Below are positions 51,781 through 61,619 of a stretch of DNA of 64,000 nucleotides, piece after piece (position 1 is the stretch's first letter; every line of letters begins with the position of its first letter). The stretch is taken from positions 1 through 64,000 of the forward strand of contig JAWSVD010000074.1 in the NCBI GenBank assembly GCA_033852095.1, given 5' to 3'. This DNA comes from CALCKW01 sp033852095 (GTDB taxonomy: Bacteria > Pseudomonadota > Gammaproteobacteria > CALCKW01). The notes beneath the pieces are model-generated. The model was not told where the DNA came from. It saw nothing but the letters and a program-made list of their open reading frames with translations, and did no database searches. The translations under genes and the position numbers were made by a program.

Positions 51781-53088
51781 CTAGTCGTCCGAGGCGGCGC
51801 GTTTGAAATCAGGCTTATCGCTTTCATTCGCCGCATCTTCCGCCGGACCCAAAACAATATAGGGCTTGGCTTCGCCACGGACTACCGCGTCGTCGATGAT
51901 GACCTTACGAGCATCTTCTTGCGAAGGCACTTCGTACATCACGTCGAGCAATACTTTCTCGAGGATTGTGCGCAATCCCCGTGCGCCAGTCTTTCGCTCC
52001 GCCGCCTGTTTCGCCAACGAATACAACGCATCTTCGCGAAATTCGAGCTCCACACCGTCCAGCGCAAACAACTTTTCGTATTGTTTGGTCAGGGCGTTTT
52101 TAGGCTCACGGAGTATGCGCACAAGCGCTTCCTCATCGAGCTCTTCAAGTGTCGCAATCACCGGTAGACGCCCGACAAACTCGGGAATCAAGCCAAAACG
52201 CACCAGATCATCGGCCTGAATTTGGTGCAACAAATCACCAATGCCTTGACTGTCGTCTTTGGACTTCACTTCAGCGCCAAATCCGATTCCGCCCTTCTCG
52301 GAACGTTCGCGGATGATTTTTTCCATCCCAGCAAACGCACCGCCACAGATAAACAAGATATTGCGGGTATCGACCTGCAAAAATTCCTGCTGTGGGTGCT
52401 TGCGCCCCCCTTGAGGCGGCACAGAGGCAAGCGTGCCTTCAATAAGCTTCAGCAGCGCTTGCTGCACACCCTCACCGGAGACATCACGCGTAATCGAAGG
52501 GTTGTCAGATTTTCGAGAAATCTTGTCGATTTCATCGATATACACAATCCCGTTCTGCGCCTTTTCGACGTCGTAATCGCATTTCTGCAGCAACTTTTGA
52601 ATAATATTTTCAACGTCTTCGCCCACATAACCCGCTTCTGTCAACGTGGTTGCATCGGCGATAGTGAAAGGCACATTGAGCAAACGCGCCAATGTCTCAG
52701 CGAGCAATGTCTTCCCAGAACCCGTGGGGCCCAAGAGAAGAATATTACTCTTTGAGAGCTCGACATCGTCCTTGCCACCCTGGTACTCAAGGCGCTTATA
52801 GTGGTTGTAGACCGCAACGGACAAGATACGCTTTGCAGCGTCCTGACCAATCACATATTGATCCACAATTTCTTTGATCTCACGAGGCTTGGGCAGCTTC
52901 GCACCAGACGAGGCCCCCTGCTCCTGCATTTCCTCAGTGATGATGTCATTACAAAGGTCTACACATTCATCGCAGATAAACACAGACGGGCCCGCAATCA
53001 ATTTGCGAACTTCGTGCTGGCTCTTTCCACAGAATGAGCAATACAGCAACTTGCTGTCGTCTTTACCTTGGTCTACGCCGTCGGCCAT
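51781..53088 (-). CDS. clpX: ATP-dependent Clp protease ATP-binding subunit ClpX
   Basis: Unfoldase partner of ClpP (435 aa). The zinc-binding domain has CSFCGKS and CDECVDLC. Walker A is LLGPTGSGKTLLAETLA, Walker B IVYIDEIDKI; the RKH-type loop and IGF loop appear as GIGFGAEV, the latter docking on ClpP. Sensor and C-terminal helices include GARGLRTILEKVLLD. It follows clpP after about 116 bp. Confidence 0.98.
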   Translation of the reverse strand: MADGVDQGKDDSKLLYCSFCGKSQHEVRKLIAGPSVFICDECVDLCNDIITEEMQEQGASSGAKLPKPREIKEIVDQYVIGQDAAKRILSVAVYNHYKRLEYQGGKDDVELSKSNILLLGPTGSGKTLLAETLARLLNVPFTIADATTLTEAGYVGEDVENIIQKLLQKCDYDVEKAQNGIVYIDEIDKISRKSDNPSITRDVSGEGVQQALLKLIEGTLASVPPQGGRKHPQQEFLQVDTRNILFICGGAFAGMEKIIRERSEKGGIGFGAEVKSKDDSQGIGDLLHQIQADDLVRFGLIPEFVGRLPVIATLEELDEEALVRILREPKNALTKQYEKLFALDGVELEFREDALYSLAKQAAERKTGARGLRTILEKVLLDVMYEVPSQEDARKVIIDDAVVRGEAKPYIVLGPAEDAANESDKPDFKRAASDD

Positions 53089-53204
53089 CAGCCTTTCTCC
53101 AAAACGGTCCGTCTTCGCACAATGCCGTTATATGCGAGTCAATTCAAGACGAAAGCGCAATCAATCAATTGAAAGCGCCAAATGTCATCCAACCCTGAGG
53201 CGCC

Positions 53205-53834
53205 TTAGCCCTTGTCGGCTTCGGTCACGGCACCCCGGTTTTCCACAACTTTGTCCACCAAACCATAGTCTTCGGCCATTTTGGCACTCAAGAAATAATC
53301 ACGCTCAGTGTCGTGACTTACTTTTTCAAGACTCTGGCCAGAGTGGTGGGCCAATATTTCATTCAGACGCTTGCGCATACCAAGAATTTCTTTGGCATGA
53401 ATATCAATATCCGTCGCCTGCCCCTGAATGCCACCCAGCGGCTGATGAATCATAACCCTTGAATTGGGAAGTGCGAAGCGCTTGTCTTTTGCTCCTGCAG
53501 CCAACAACAACGCCCCCATACTGGCCGCTTGCCCGATGCACAGCGTGCTGACATCGGGTTTGATGAACTGCATGGTGTCATAGATCGACATACCCGCAGT
53601 CACCGAGCCACCAGGGGAATTGATGTACAGATAGATGTCTTTGTCGGGGTTTTCAGACTCCAAAAAAAGCATCTGGGCCACGATCAAGTTGGCCATGTAG
53701 TCTTCGACTTGGCCAACGACAAAAATCACACGCTCCTTGAGCAGGCGCGAGTAAATGTCATACGAACGCTCACCGCGGGGTGTTTGCTCTACAACAATGG
53801 GCACCAGCCCACCGGCCGCACGTGTTTCACTCAT
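53205..53834 (-). CDS. clpP: ATP-dependent Clp protease proteolytic subunit ClpP
   Basis: Tetradecameric serine protease (209 aa). LVPIVVEQTPRGERSYDIYS starts the protein, INSPGGSVTAGMSIYDTMQ follows, the catalytic Ser is in IGQAASMGALLL, the His in RVMIHQPLGG and the Asp near DTERDYFLSA. The order tig-clpP-clpX-lon is standard. Confidence 0.98.
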   Translation of the reverse strand: MSETRAAGGLVPIVVEQTPRGERSYDIYSRLLKERVIFVVGQVEDYMANLIVAQMLFLESENPDKDIYLYINSPGGSVTAGMSIYDTMQFIKPDVSTLCIGQAASMGALLLAAGAKDKRFALPNSRVMIHQPLGGIQGQATDIDIHAKEILGMRKRLNEILAHHSGQSLEKVSHDTERDYFLSAKMAEDYGLVDKVVENRGAVTEADKG

Positions 53835-53879
53835 GCTAGGTCATTCTCCAACAGTGCGGCCGCGTTGTGCTGCCGCTGG

Positions 53880-55229
53880 TTATTCTTCAGCGCCTTCTTC
53901 GGCCTTTTGGCCTCCGCTTTTACGGCGCTCCATCAACTCGCTGAACGACAGGCTTTCGTCGCTGGCTTTTGCCTGGCCAATCACCCAATCGGTGACCGTT
54001 TGCTCCAGAACAACAGCTTCTACGTTCTGCATCATCTCACTATTAGAATAATAGTAGTCAATGACCTCATTTGGATCTTCGTAAGCAGATGCCATCTGCT
54101 CTACACGCGCACGAACATCTTCAGGTTTGGCAACCAATTCAGCAGTCTTGATAACTTCTGCAACAACCAGACCTAATTTGACGCGACGCCCTGCTTCCTC
54201 TCTAAACATATCGTCCGGAAAGTTCGCACCTTCAGGTGGTTTTGCGCCACCCATCTGCTGCGCAAGCCGCTCGAGGAACTGCTCGCGCAGTCGACCGATC
54301 TCTTCGCTAACCAGCGCCTTGGGAATCGCCACTTCATTTGCAGCTAACAGCCCGTCCATAACCTGCTGCTTTTCAACAGCTTCGACCGACTCGCGCAGCT
54401 CGCGGTCCATGTTTTTACGGATATCGGCGCGCAGTGTCTCGATGCCACCATCGGCAACCCCCAAAAGGGCCGCAAATTCGTCATTCAATTCTGGCAGAGT
54501 CGCTTCGCGCACTTCCAACAGCTCGATATCGAATTCAGCGTCTTTGCCAGACAACTCTTCGGCGTGGTAACTCTCGGGGAAAGCGACGTTGATGCGTTTG
54601 TTATCGCCGGCTGACATGCCTTCGATCTGCGCCTCAAAACCCTCGATCATGGCACCGGAGCCCAGAACCAATGGTGCCTCTTCAGCCTTGCCGCCTTCAA
54701 ACTCCTCGCCACCCACGAAGCCGGTGAAATTGATCACGACTTGGTCCGCGTCTTTTGAAGCGCGCTCTACTTTGTTGTAGCTGGTGTGCTGGGACTGCAG
54801 GTTTTCGAGCATTTCCGCAACATCAGAATCTTGAATCTGGGTCTTGGGTCGCTTGATTTCAATGCCATCGGTGCCGCTTAAAACGACCTCGGGGTAGACT
54901 TCGAAAGTGGCTTTGTACTCAATCGCCTCACCGGCATCTGTCTTCACAGGCTCAATAGAGGGCCAGCCCGCAGGGCGCAGCTCTTCTTTGCTGACAGCTT
55001 CTTGGTAGGTGGATTGGATGACATCACCCAATACTTCTTGACGGACTTGGCCACCATAGCGCTTTTCGACAACGCGCAAGGGGACTTTTCCGGGGCGAAA
55101 GCCGTTGATTTTAGTAGTTTTACGCAGGGACTGAAGGCGCTGGGAAACCGCGACATCGACGCGGTCTGCTGGGATCGTCACTGTGATAGTGCGTTCCAAA
55201 CCTTCTGATGTTTCAACCGAAACTTGCAT
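53880..55229 (-). CDS. tig: trigger factor
   Basis: Ribosome-associated chaperone and peptidyl-prolyl isomerase (449 aa). The ribosome-binding domain begins MQVSVETSEGLERTITVTIP and includes GFRPGKVPLRVV. The FKBP-like domain (about 155-245) has DQVVINFTGFVGGEEFEGG. The C-terminal chaperone domain is helical, ending in an acidic tail. The ATG chosen has GAGG 8 nt upstream; a longer in-frame reading adds 12 residues without similarity. Confidence 0.97.
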   Translation of the reverse strand: MQVSVETSEGLERTITVTIPADRVDVAVSQRLQSLRKTTKINGFRPGKVPLRVVEKRYGGQVRQEVLGDVIQSTYQEAVSKEELRPAGWPSIEPVKTDAGEAIEYKATFEVYPEVVLSGTDGIEIKRPKTQIQDSDVAEMLENLQSQHTSYNKVERASKDADQVVINFTGFVGGEEFEGGKAEEAPLVLGSGAMIEGFEAQIEGMSAGDNKRINVAFPESYHAEELSGKDAEFDIELLEVREATLPELNDEFAALLGVADGGIETLRADIRKNMDRELRESVEAVEKQQVMDGLLAANEVAIPKALVSEEIGRLREQFLERLAQQMGGAKPPEGANFPDDMFREEAGRRVKLGLVVAEVIKTAELVAKPEDVRARVEQMASAYEDPNEVIDYYYSNSEMMQNVEAVVLEQTVTDWVIGQAKASDESLSFSELMERRKSGGQKAEEGAEE

Positions 55230-55343
55230 GACTATTCCTCGTTTTCCCCCCGAGAAATCAGACACAGCACACCGCCCTCTGCACCCACGTGCTCAGCGGG
55301 GAAACGCCTGTCGGGAGCATCCAATGAAGGACAAATAGAAAAT

Positions 55344-55428
<85 letters not shown>

Positions 55429-55545
55429 ACACGTAAACGGCAGCCACATCAGGCGAAACTCTGACGCGACCGCTGACCTGAAACGCGCTGCAGGCACACC
55501 CGAAAAGAAAACCCTTCAGGTGACGACACCAACAGTGCAAAATAA

Positions 55546-55621
55546 TGGGGTGGACGATGGGGCTCGAACCCACGACAACCGGAATCACAATCCGGGACTC
55601 TACCAACTGAGCTACGCCCAC
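55546..55621 (-). tRNA. tRNA-His (GTG)
   Basis: A 76-nt cloverleaf with CCA. Acceptor GTGGGCG pairs with CGTCCAC, discriminator C, and the preceding base is G, supplying the G-1 of tRNA-His. The anticodon loop TTGTGAT gives GTG. Confidence 0.96.
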
Positions 55622-55631
55622 CACTGAAAAC

Positions 55632-55708
55632 TGGTACGCCCGGCAGGACTCGAACCTGCTACCCTCGGCTTAGAAGGCCGATGCTCTATCCAGATGAGCT
55701 ACGGGCGC
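55632..55708 (-). tRNA. tRNA-Arg (TCT)
   Basis: A 77-nt cloverleaf with CCA. Acceptor GCGCCCG pairs with CGGGCGT (terminal G-U). The anticodon loop CTTCTAA gives TCT. Confidence 0.96.
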
Positions 55709-55734
55709 CCGGGCAATACACTTTCAATAAAACT

Positions 55735-55811
<77 letters not shown>

Positions 55812-55913
55812 ATCACTCTTGACTGTGCCAGCCAAGAGATAGAATTATAGGCAGACTTTCCTCAGCAATCAACCCATTTGCACTGCTTTTTTTAGATTTC
55901 TGCCATTTATTTT

Positions 55914-57317
55914 TCAGCTCGACTTCTGCCGACGCCAAATGGTCTTGCCGCCCTTGTCTTCTAACAGGATCCCCGCGGCTGATAGCTGCTCTCGCACGGC
56001 GTCAGCACGCGCAAAATCTTTCGCCCCACGCGCCTGAACACGCTCTTCAATCAATGCCTCCACTTCCGCAGCCGACATACCTGCCTCGTCACCGCGCTTG
56101 AGGTAATCCTCTGGGTCGTCACCCAATATACCGAGGCGATCAGCGAGCTCTCGCAACAGCGCAGCATGATTCGCTGCCGCCGCTCCACCCTGCTCGCGCA
56201 ACTTGTTTATTTCCGTCGCCAGCTCAAACAGCACAGAAGCGGCTACAACGGTGTTCAAATCATCGTTCATGGCAGCTTCGAAACGAAGCTGCCAGTCACC
56301 CGCAACAGCGGCCGAATCGCCGCCGCCGAGCCCACGCAGGGATGTATAGAGCCGCGTCAGCGCCGCCCGCCCACCCTGCAGCCCCGTCTCACCGTATGAG
56401 AGCGGCGAACGGTAATGACTCAAAAGGGCAAACATACGGATTTCTTCGCCGCCAAAACGCTTCAAAACGTCACGGATTGTGTCGAAGTTGCCGATCGATT
56501 TGGACATCTTTTCACCGTCCATGGTGATCATGCCGTTGTGCAACCAGTAGTTCGCCATGGCACATCCGTTGGCAGCTTCTGACTGAGCGATCTCATTTTC
56601 GTGGTGCGGAAAGGTCAGGTCAGAGCCGCCGCCGTGTATATCAAAATGGGCCCCCAGCGTATCTTTGGCCATCGCTGAACATTCAATATGCCACCCTGGC
56701 CGCCCCGGCCCCCAGGCAGAATCCCAGTGCGGCTCATCCACCTTGGCCGCCTTCCACAAGACAAAGTCCATGGGGTGGCGCTTATTTTCATCCACCGCGA
56801 CGCGCTCACCCGCTCGCTGGTCTTCGAGCTTGCGACCTGAGAGCTTGCCATACTGCTCAAAGCGTTCCACGGCGTAATACACATCGCCGCCCGGGACACT
56901 CTGATAGGCATAGCCCTTATCAATCAACGTCGCGATCAAAGCCTGCATGTTGGCGATCTGAGCAGTGGCCCTTGGCTGCAGGGTAGGCGCCAGCACACGC
57001 AGGGAGTCGCAGTCTTCATTCATTGCCTGAACAAAACGCTCGGTCAGCACGTCAATCTCTTCCCGGTTTTCCACCGCACGGCGAATGATCTTGTCATCCA
57101 CGTCCGTGATGTTGCGGACAAAAGTCACCTCAAAGCCACTGGCGAGCAAATGGCGGTACAACACATCGTAAGTAATGAGTGCACGCGCATGACCAACGTG
57201 GCAATAGTCGTAAATGGTGATACCACACACGTACATACCGACCTTGCCAGCTTCAATGGGGTTAAAGGTTTCTTTTTCGCGGCTTAGACTGTTGTACAGC
57301 GATAACATAAAAGACAT
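55914..57317 (-). CDS. cysS: cysteinyl-tRNA synthetase
   Basis: Class I synthetase (467 aa, E. coli 461). The zinc and HIGH region is YVCGITIYDYCHVGHARALI; FVRNITDVDDKII follows. WHIECSAMA and GGGSDLTFPHHENEIAQSEA contain the other zinc ligands. The KMSKS loop is KMSKSIGNF. A second in-frame ATG three codons in (MLSLYNSL) is an equally good start. Divergent from the cyclophilin genes across about 95 bp; followed by the tRNA cluster. Confidence 0.98.
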   Translation of the reverse strand: MSFMLSLYNSLSREKETFNPIEAGKVGMYVCGITIYDYCHVGHARALITYDVLYRHLLASGFEVTFVRNITDVDDKIIRRAVENREEIDVLTERFVQAMNEDCDSLRVLAPTLQPRATAQIANMQALIATLIDKGYAYQSVPGGDVYYAVERFEQYGKLSGRKLEDQRAGERVAVDENKRHPMDFVLWKAAKVDEPHWDSAWGPGRPGWHIECSAMAKDTLGAHFDIHGGGSDLTFPHHENEIAQSEAANGCAMANYWLHNGMITMDGEKMSKSIGNFDTIRDVLKRFGGEEIRMFALLSHYRSPLSYGETGLQGGRAALTRLYTSLRGLGGGDSAAVAGDWQLRFEAAMNDDLNTVVAASVLFELATEINKLREQGGAAAANHAALLRELADRLGILGDDPEDYLKRGDEAGMSAAEVEALIEERVQARGAKDFARADAVREQLSAAGILLEDKGGKTIWRRQKSS

Positions 57318-57412
57318 ATTCCCAGGCGCTTAGCCCACAAGACAAAGCGCCAATGGTACTGGATGCTCTGCTAAACTGCGACCTTGATCCCCTCAGAGTG
57401 AACACCACCGAA

Positions 57413-57988
57413 ATGCTGAAAAAAACGTTTTTTTCAATGACCGTTCTTGCGGCCTCGCTGCTGAGCGCAAACGCCCAAGCCGGGACCCTTGTCAAGATGA
57501 ACACCTCTGCAGGCGAGATCATCATTGAGCTGGAGGATGAAAAAGCCCCGGTGTCGGCTGCCAACTTTGCCAACTACGTGAAAGCTGGGTTTTACGACCA
57601 GACTATTTTTCACCGCGTGATACCAGGCTTCGTGATACAGGGCGGCGGTTTCACCGCGGATGACATTAGCCGCAAAACAACTGAAGCACCCATCGAAAAT
57701 GAAGCGGACAACGGCCTGAAGAACAGCCACTACAGCCTCTCCATGGCACGCACCTCCGACCCCAGCTCGGCGACTTCGCAGTTTTTTATCAACCTGCAAG
57801 ACAACGCCTCGCTGGACCACACAGCAAAAGACTCACGCGGCTGGGGATACGCTGTATTTGGCCGCGTGATAGAAGGCCAAGAAGTAGTTGACCAGATCGC
57901 CACTGTCAAAACCGGCAGCGTCGCGGGCATGCGCGACGTGCCACTCAAACCCGTGCGCATTGAAAGCGCCACTCTTTTAGAAAAATAA
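57413..57988 (+). CDS. ppiA: periplasmic cyclophilin-type peptidyl-prolyl isomerase
   Basis: Exported proline isomerase (191 aa). A signal peptide LKKTFFSMTVLAASLLSANA precedes AGTLVKMNTSAGEIIIELE. The cyclophilin core has FHRVIPGFVIQGGGF with the catalytic Arg, SMARTSDPSSATSQFFINL and AVFGRVIEGQEVVDQIA. The start was set at the ATG beginning the signal peptide; in-frame codons upstream have no signal character. Followed 12 bp later by a cytoplasmic paralogue. Confidence 0.93.
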   Translation: MLKKTFFSMTVLAASLLSANAQAGTLVKMNTSAGEIIIELEDEKAPVSAANFANYVKAGFYDQTIFHRVIPGFVIQGGGFTADDISRKTTEAPIENEADNGLKNSHYSLSMARTSDPSSATSQFFINLQDNASLDHTAKDSRGWGYAVFGRVIEGQEVVDQIATVKTGSVAGMRDVPLKPVRIESATLLEK

Positions 57989-58000
57989 GCGAGCTCAGCA

Positions 58001-58495
58001 ATGATCCGACTCAGTACCCGCCTCGGCGACATCCTCATCAAACTGCACGAAGACAAAGCGCCTGAAAGCTGCGCCAACTTCAAACAGTATGTGGAAGACG
58101 GCTTTTACGACGGCACAATATTCCACCGCGTCATCCCTGGTTTCATGGTTCAGGGCGGCGGTTTTGAGCCCGGCATGTCACAGAAGTCCACACGTGCAAA
58201 CATCCAAAACGAAGCCAACAACGGCCTGCAAAATATGCGCGGCACATTGGCAATGGCCCGCACCAACGAGCCTCACTCCGCCAGCTCGCAGTTTTTTGTC
58301 AACGTCGCCGACAACGCCTTTCTCAACCACAGTGCGCCCAATCCCGCGGGCTGGGGATACTGCGTATTTGCAGAAGTCGCCGAAGGCATGGACACGGTCG
58401 ACGCCATCATCGGTCTGAGCACCGGATCTGCCGGCCACCACCAAGATGTGCCGGTAGAAGACATTTGCATCGACAAAGCCACAGTCGAAGGTTAA
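58001..58495 (+). CDS. ppiB: cytoplasmic cyclophilin-type peptidyl-prolyl isomerase
   Basis: Proline isomerase without a signal peptide (164 aa, E. coli PpiB 164). It shows FHRVIPGFMVQGGGFEPGM, LAMARTNEPHSASSQFFVNV and CVFAEVAEGMDTVDAI. It is the tandem paralogue of ppiA, sharing most core motifs. The next gene, lpxH, begins 9 bp after its stop. Confidence 0.96.
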   Translation: MIRLSTRLGDILIKLHEDKAPESCANFKQYVEDGFYDGTIFHRVIPGFMVQGGGFEPGMSQKSTRANIQNEANNGLQNMRGTLAMARTNEPHSASSQFFVNVADNAFLNHSAPNPAGWGYCVFAEVAEGMDTVDAIIGLSTGSAGHHQDVPVEDICIDKATVEG

Positions 58496-58504
58496 TGACC
58501 CGAC

Positions 58505-59236
58505 GTGTTTGATGCACTCATTGCCGATTTACACTTAGAGGCCGGCGCGCCCGAGGAACTCGCACAAGCGATTGATTTTCTAGCCTGGGCGAAGGGGCGC
58601 TGCAAGCGCCTCTACATCCTCGGCGACCTCTTTGAATATTGGCTCGGAGACGACAGCCCCCTGCCGGGGCTGGCGCTCTTTGAACAAGCGCTGCGAGAAC
58701 TCAGCACAGCGGGTTGCAGTGTCTGCATCATGCACGGCAATCGTGACTTTTTGCTTGGGGAGGCCTTTTGCCATAGCGTGGGCGCCACCTTGATACGAGA
58801 AGATGCCGTGACGATTACGCTCGGACAGCGGCGCGCGCTGCTGCTGCACGGCGACACACTGTGCAGCGACGACAGCGACTACCAACAAGCGCGCAACATA
58901 TTAAGAAGTCCCGGCTGGCAGCAGCAATTCCTGTCGCTGACTCCGCCCGAGCGACGGCTGCAGGCACAAGCCCTGAGGCAACAGAGCAAAGACAACAGCC
59001 GCCAGAAGTCCGAGCAAATCATGGACGTCAACGCCACCACTGTCGACGCCGCGGCCGAACAATACGATGTAGACTTAATCATACACGGCCACACCCACAG
59101 ACCCTGTTGGCACAAGGAGGGCAACAGAGACAGAGTTGTAGTAGGGGATTGGCACAAAAATGGCGCTGAGGTAGCCCTTTACCACAATCAAACATTAGTA
59201 CTGCAACACTGGCCATTTAAGCCCCCCCTGAACTAA
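58505..59236 (+). CDS. lpxH: UDP-2,3-diacylglucosamine diphosphatase
   Basis: Metallophosphoesterase of the lipid A pathway that yields lipid X, the substrate of LpxB (243 aa). Metal motifs are IADLHLE, YILGDLFEYWLGDD, MHGNRDFLLG, LLHGDTLCSDD and IHGHTHRP. The start is GTG, 9 bp after ppiB. The ppiB-lpxH pairing is common in gammaproteobacteria. Confidence 0.96.
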   Translation: MFDALIADLHLEAGAPEELAQAIDFLAWAKGRCKRLYILGDLFEYWLGDDSPLPGLALFEQALRELSTAGCSVCIMHGNRDFLLGEAFCHSVGATLIREDAVTITLGQRRALLLHGDTLCSDDSDYQQARNILRSPGWQQQFLSLTPPERRLQAQALRQQSKDNSRQKSEQIMDVNATTVDAAAEQYDVDLIIHGHTHRPCWHKEGNRDRVVVGDWHKNGAEVALYHNQTLVLQHWPFKPPLN

Positions 59237-59354
59237 AAAACTCCCCCGCGACTGCCTATACTTGCAGCAACCCTAAATCGTGGCAATTTCTCGGTCTGAG
59301 CGCCCCTCGCTCCAAGCCGATGCGCCATACTCAAGACTTGGACAGCTGCTTTAC

Positions 59355-60743
59355 ATGATAACCATTCACCAACAAACGACGGCGAGAAGAGTCTTTCTTT
59401 ACACCGCAATTTTTTGCGTTTTTGTTGGCATCATCATCGGCACCGTTGCCCCCGCGCTGCTGGGCGTCGCCACGGATTTCGCCGGCCCACACCACGACGG
59501 CTACCTGCAGATAGCGAACATGCTGGCACAGGGAGAGGGCTTTCGCTTTGAGCCAGGTGGCGCCGCCGTGATGCACCGCCCACCGCTCTACCCAGCCTTG
59601 CTGATACCGATCACTTACTTGCCGGTGGCGCTGCAAAAGATGCTGGTCATCGCGCTCAACAGCATATTGGCCGGCATCTGCTGTACATTTCTCTACAAGC
59701 TGGCCCTTCGATTGTATGAAAAACCCGCGGTGGGCTGGCTCGCCATTGCCCTCTACCTGATCAGCCCCTGGCTGTGGCGGCTGATCACCCTGCCCCACAC
59801 CGCCCTGCTGCAATCCACCCTGTATTTGGCTGTGGTCTATTGCATGGTGATCATGGTTTTTGGTCGCGGCAATCACCGCAGCCTGAGCCAGCAGGCTTTC
59901 CACCGTCACGCCATCGGCTTCGGCGCACTCAGCGGCCTGCTGTCACTCACGCATGGTATCGGATTTTTGATTTTTGCCGCCTGTGCTTTCGCCTTGCTGA
60001 TAGCCGCGCTGCTGCCGCACCCCGATGAACTGAGCAAGGGCAAACGCCTGCTGTCAATACTGCTCGCCAGCCTGCTGGGATCAGCGCTGATCGCACCCTG
60101 GACCCTGCGCAACATCGACACCTTCCCGATCACCATCCCGGTGACTACCGGCGCAAGTTTCAATTATTTTATGGGCGATCTCTACTGGGGGCTCGGCGAT
60201 CATCCGATCGACAAATCCAAAACCCAGCGGGACAACGCCCTGATCGCAGGTGGCGTGGATGAGCCAGCCGAAGATGCCATGCAATACTGGGGCGTGATGG
60301 ACCCGGCGCACGAGAAGATACTCTCTGAGAACATGAAAGCGCATGCATTGGCGAACCCGGGCTCTGTGATCCAGAAATCGGCGCTGGCGCTGGCTGAGAA
60401 TTTCTTCCCAGCGGTGCATCAGGTGATCTGTCACCAGCGCCAGATGGTGAGCTGCGAACGTGAGACCTGGTACACCTCTGCGCACCGTTTTGGCATCAGT
60501 ATCTACTACGGCTTTATCATCTTCTTTGCCCTGGTCTCCGTGCTCAAGCGACGCACCACCGGTGTCATCGCGCTGTTCCTGTTCTCATTGGGCGGGCTGC
60601 ACATAGGCCCTTTTCTGCCGCTCGGGCAGTGGGCCCCGCATGGCATCTACGCACTGAGCGCCATCTTGTTGATCATGACCCTGGCGGCCGACGGCATCAT
60701 TGGCGGCCGCATCGATTCGCAGACTGAGCACATCGACCTCTGA
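59355..60743 (+). CDS. multi-pass membrane protein, GT-C glycosyltransferase-like
   Basis: A hydrophobic protein of about 462 aa with roughly nine to eleven predicted membrane helices. The first periplasmic loop has DGYLQIANMLAQGEGFRFEP followed by RPPLYPALLIP, the layout of the acidic motif and RPPLYP region in PMT/ArnT-type GT-C glycosyltransferases, which use polyprenyl-phosphate sugars. The large C-terminal loop (about 300-400) contains several Cys (VICHQRQMVSC). Acceptor and sugar are unknown. The ATG (MITIHQQ) starts just before the first helix; a GTG 25 codons earlier is possible. It stands alone after lpxH. Confidence 0.65.
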   Translation: MITIHQQTTARRVFLYTAIFCVFVGIIIGTVAPALLGVATDFAGPHHDGYLQIANMLAQGEGFRFEPGGAAVMHRPPLYPALLIPITYLPVALQKMLVIALNSILAGICCTFLYKLALRLYEKPAVGWLAIALYLISPWLWRLITLPHTALLQSTLYLAVVYCMVIMVFGRGNHRSLSQQAFHRHAIGFGALSGLLSLTHGIGFLIFAACAFALLIAALLPHPDELSKGKRLLSILLASLLGSALIAPWTLRNIDTFPITIPVTTGASFNYFMGDLYWGLGDHPIDKSKTQRDNALIAGGVDEPAEDAMQYWGVMDPAHEKILSENMKAHALANPGSVIQKSALALAENFFPAVHQVICHQRQMVSCERETWYTSAHRFGISIYYGFIIFFALVSVLKRRTTGVIALFLFSLGGLHIGPFLPLGQWAPHGIYALSAILLIMTLAADGIIGGRIDSQTEHIDL

Positions 60744-60791
60744 AGGCACGTGCCAGGCAGCGCAAACACTGACGGGCCACTGCCTTCTCGA

Positions 60792-61619
60792 CTACTTGAG
60801 TTCGGCTGCGAATTGAGCCTCGAGCTCACGCAAATCTGCCAACTCCTCGTCCGTAAAACCCGCCTGTTTACGGTACTTGTCGTTGAACGGGCCGCTGAGA
60901 AAGCCACGCGTGTGCTCCAGCAATAATTGCCGGAATGTTGGCTGAGGCTCCAACGCGCGCAGCTCACACTGCTGCAAGAACCAGCGATTGCCAATGGCCA
61001 CGTGCTCGACTTCCTCGTCGAGGATAAGCGTCAAAATCCGCACCCCGTCTGTGTCACCCATGCCGCGCAGGCGCTCTATCATGCCCGGCGCTACATCAAG
61101 GCCTCGCGCCTCCAGCACCCGGGGCACCAAAGCCATGCGCACCATCACGTCGTGGTCTGTGCGCAGCGCCATCTCCCAGAGATTATTGTGCGCGGTATTG
61201 TCACCGTACGCCGCGCCCAGCGACTGCAAATGCGCGCACAGCAACTCAAAATGCCGCGCCTCATCGGCGGCCACTTGAATCCAGTCACGCGCAAATTCAG
61301 CCGGCATTTCTGCGGCAAAGCGATACACCGCGTCCAAGCCCAAATTGATGGCGTTGAATTCGATGTGAGCGAGGGCATGGTAGAAGGCTACTTGACCGCG
61401 CTTGCTGCCCAGCCCACGACGGGGCACATCGCGGGGGTGAACCAGGGCCGGGTGATCTGGTCTGCCGGGTATGTCGATGCGGACGGGCTCGAAGCCCTCG
61501 TCCGTCGGCAACTCATCCGCCGCGTATTGGCGATACAAAGCCTGCACCGCCCTGACCTTTTCCTGCGGGCTATCGGTCATCAGCGCGGCATAGGCGCACG
61601 CTTGTAATTTAGTACTCAC
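60792..61619 (-). CDS. DUF455 ferritin-like protein
   Basis: A 275-aa member of the DUF455 family. The four-helix ferritin-like bundle has paired metal-ligand motifs: AHIEFNAINLGLDAVYRF, AADEARHFELLCAHL (ExxH) and LDEEVEHVAIGNRWF (ExxH), consistent with a di-iron centre. The C-terminal LLEHTRGFLSGPFNDKYRKQAG is typical. Function of the family is not established; some homologues are annotated as rRNA or tRNA-hydroxylase-like. The GTG start overlaps the recO stop (GTGA); in-frame codons upstream run through recO. It occupies the place where pdxJ usually follows recO. Confidence 0.82.
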   Translation of the reverse strand: MSTKLQACAYAALMTDSPQEKVRAVQALYRQYAADELPTDEGFEPVRIDIPGRPDHPALVHPRDVPRRGLGSKRGQVAFYHALAHIEFNAINLGLDAVYRFAAEMPAEFARDWIQVAADEARHFELLCAHLQSLGAAYGDNTAHNNLWEMALRTDHDVMVRMALVPRVLEARGLDVAPGMIERLRGMGDTDGVRILTLILDEEVEHVAIGNRWFLQQCELRALEPQPTFRQLLLEHTRGFLSGPFNDKYRKQAGFTDEELADLRELEAQFAAELK

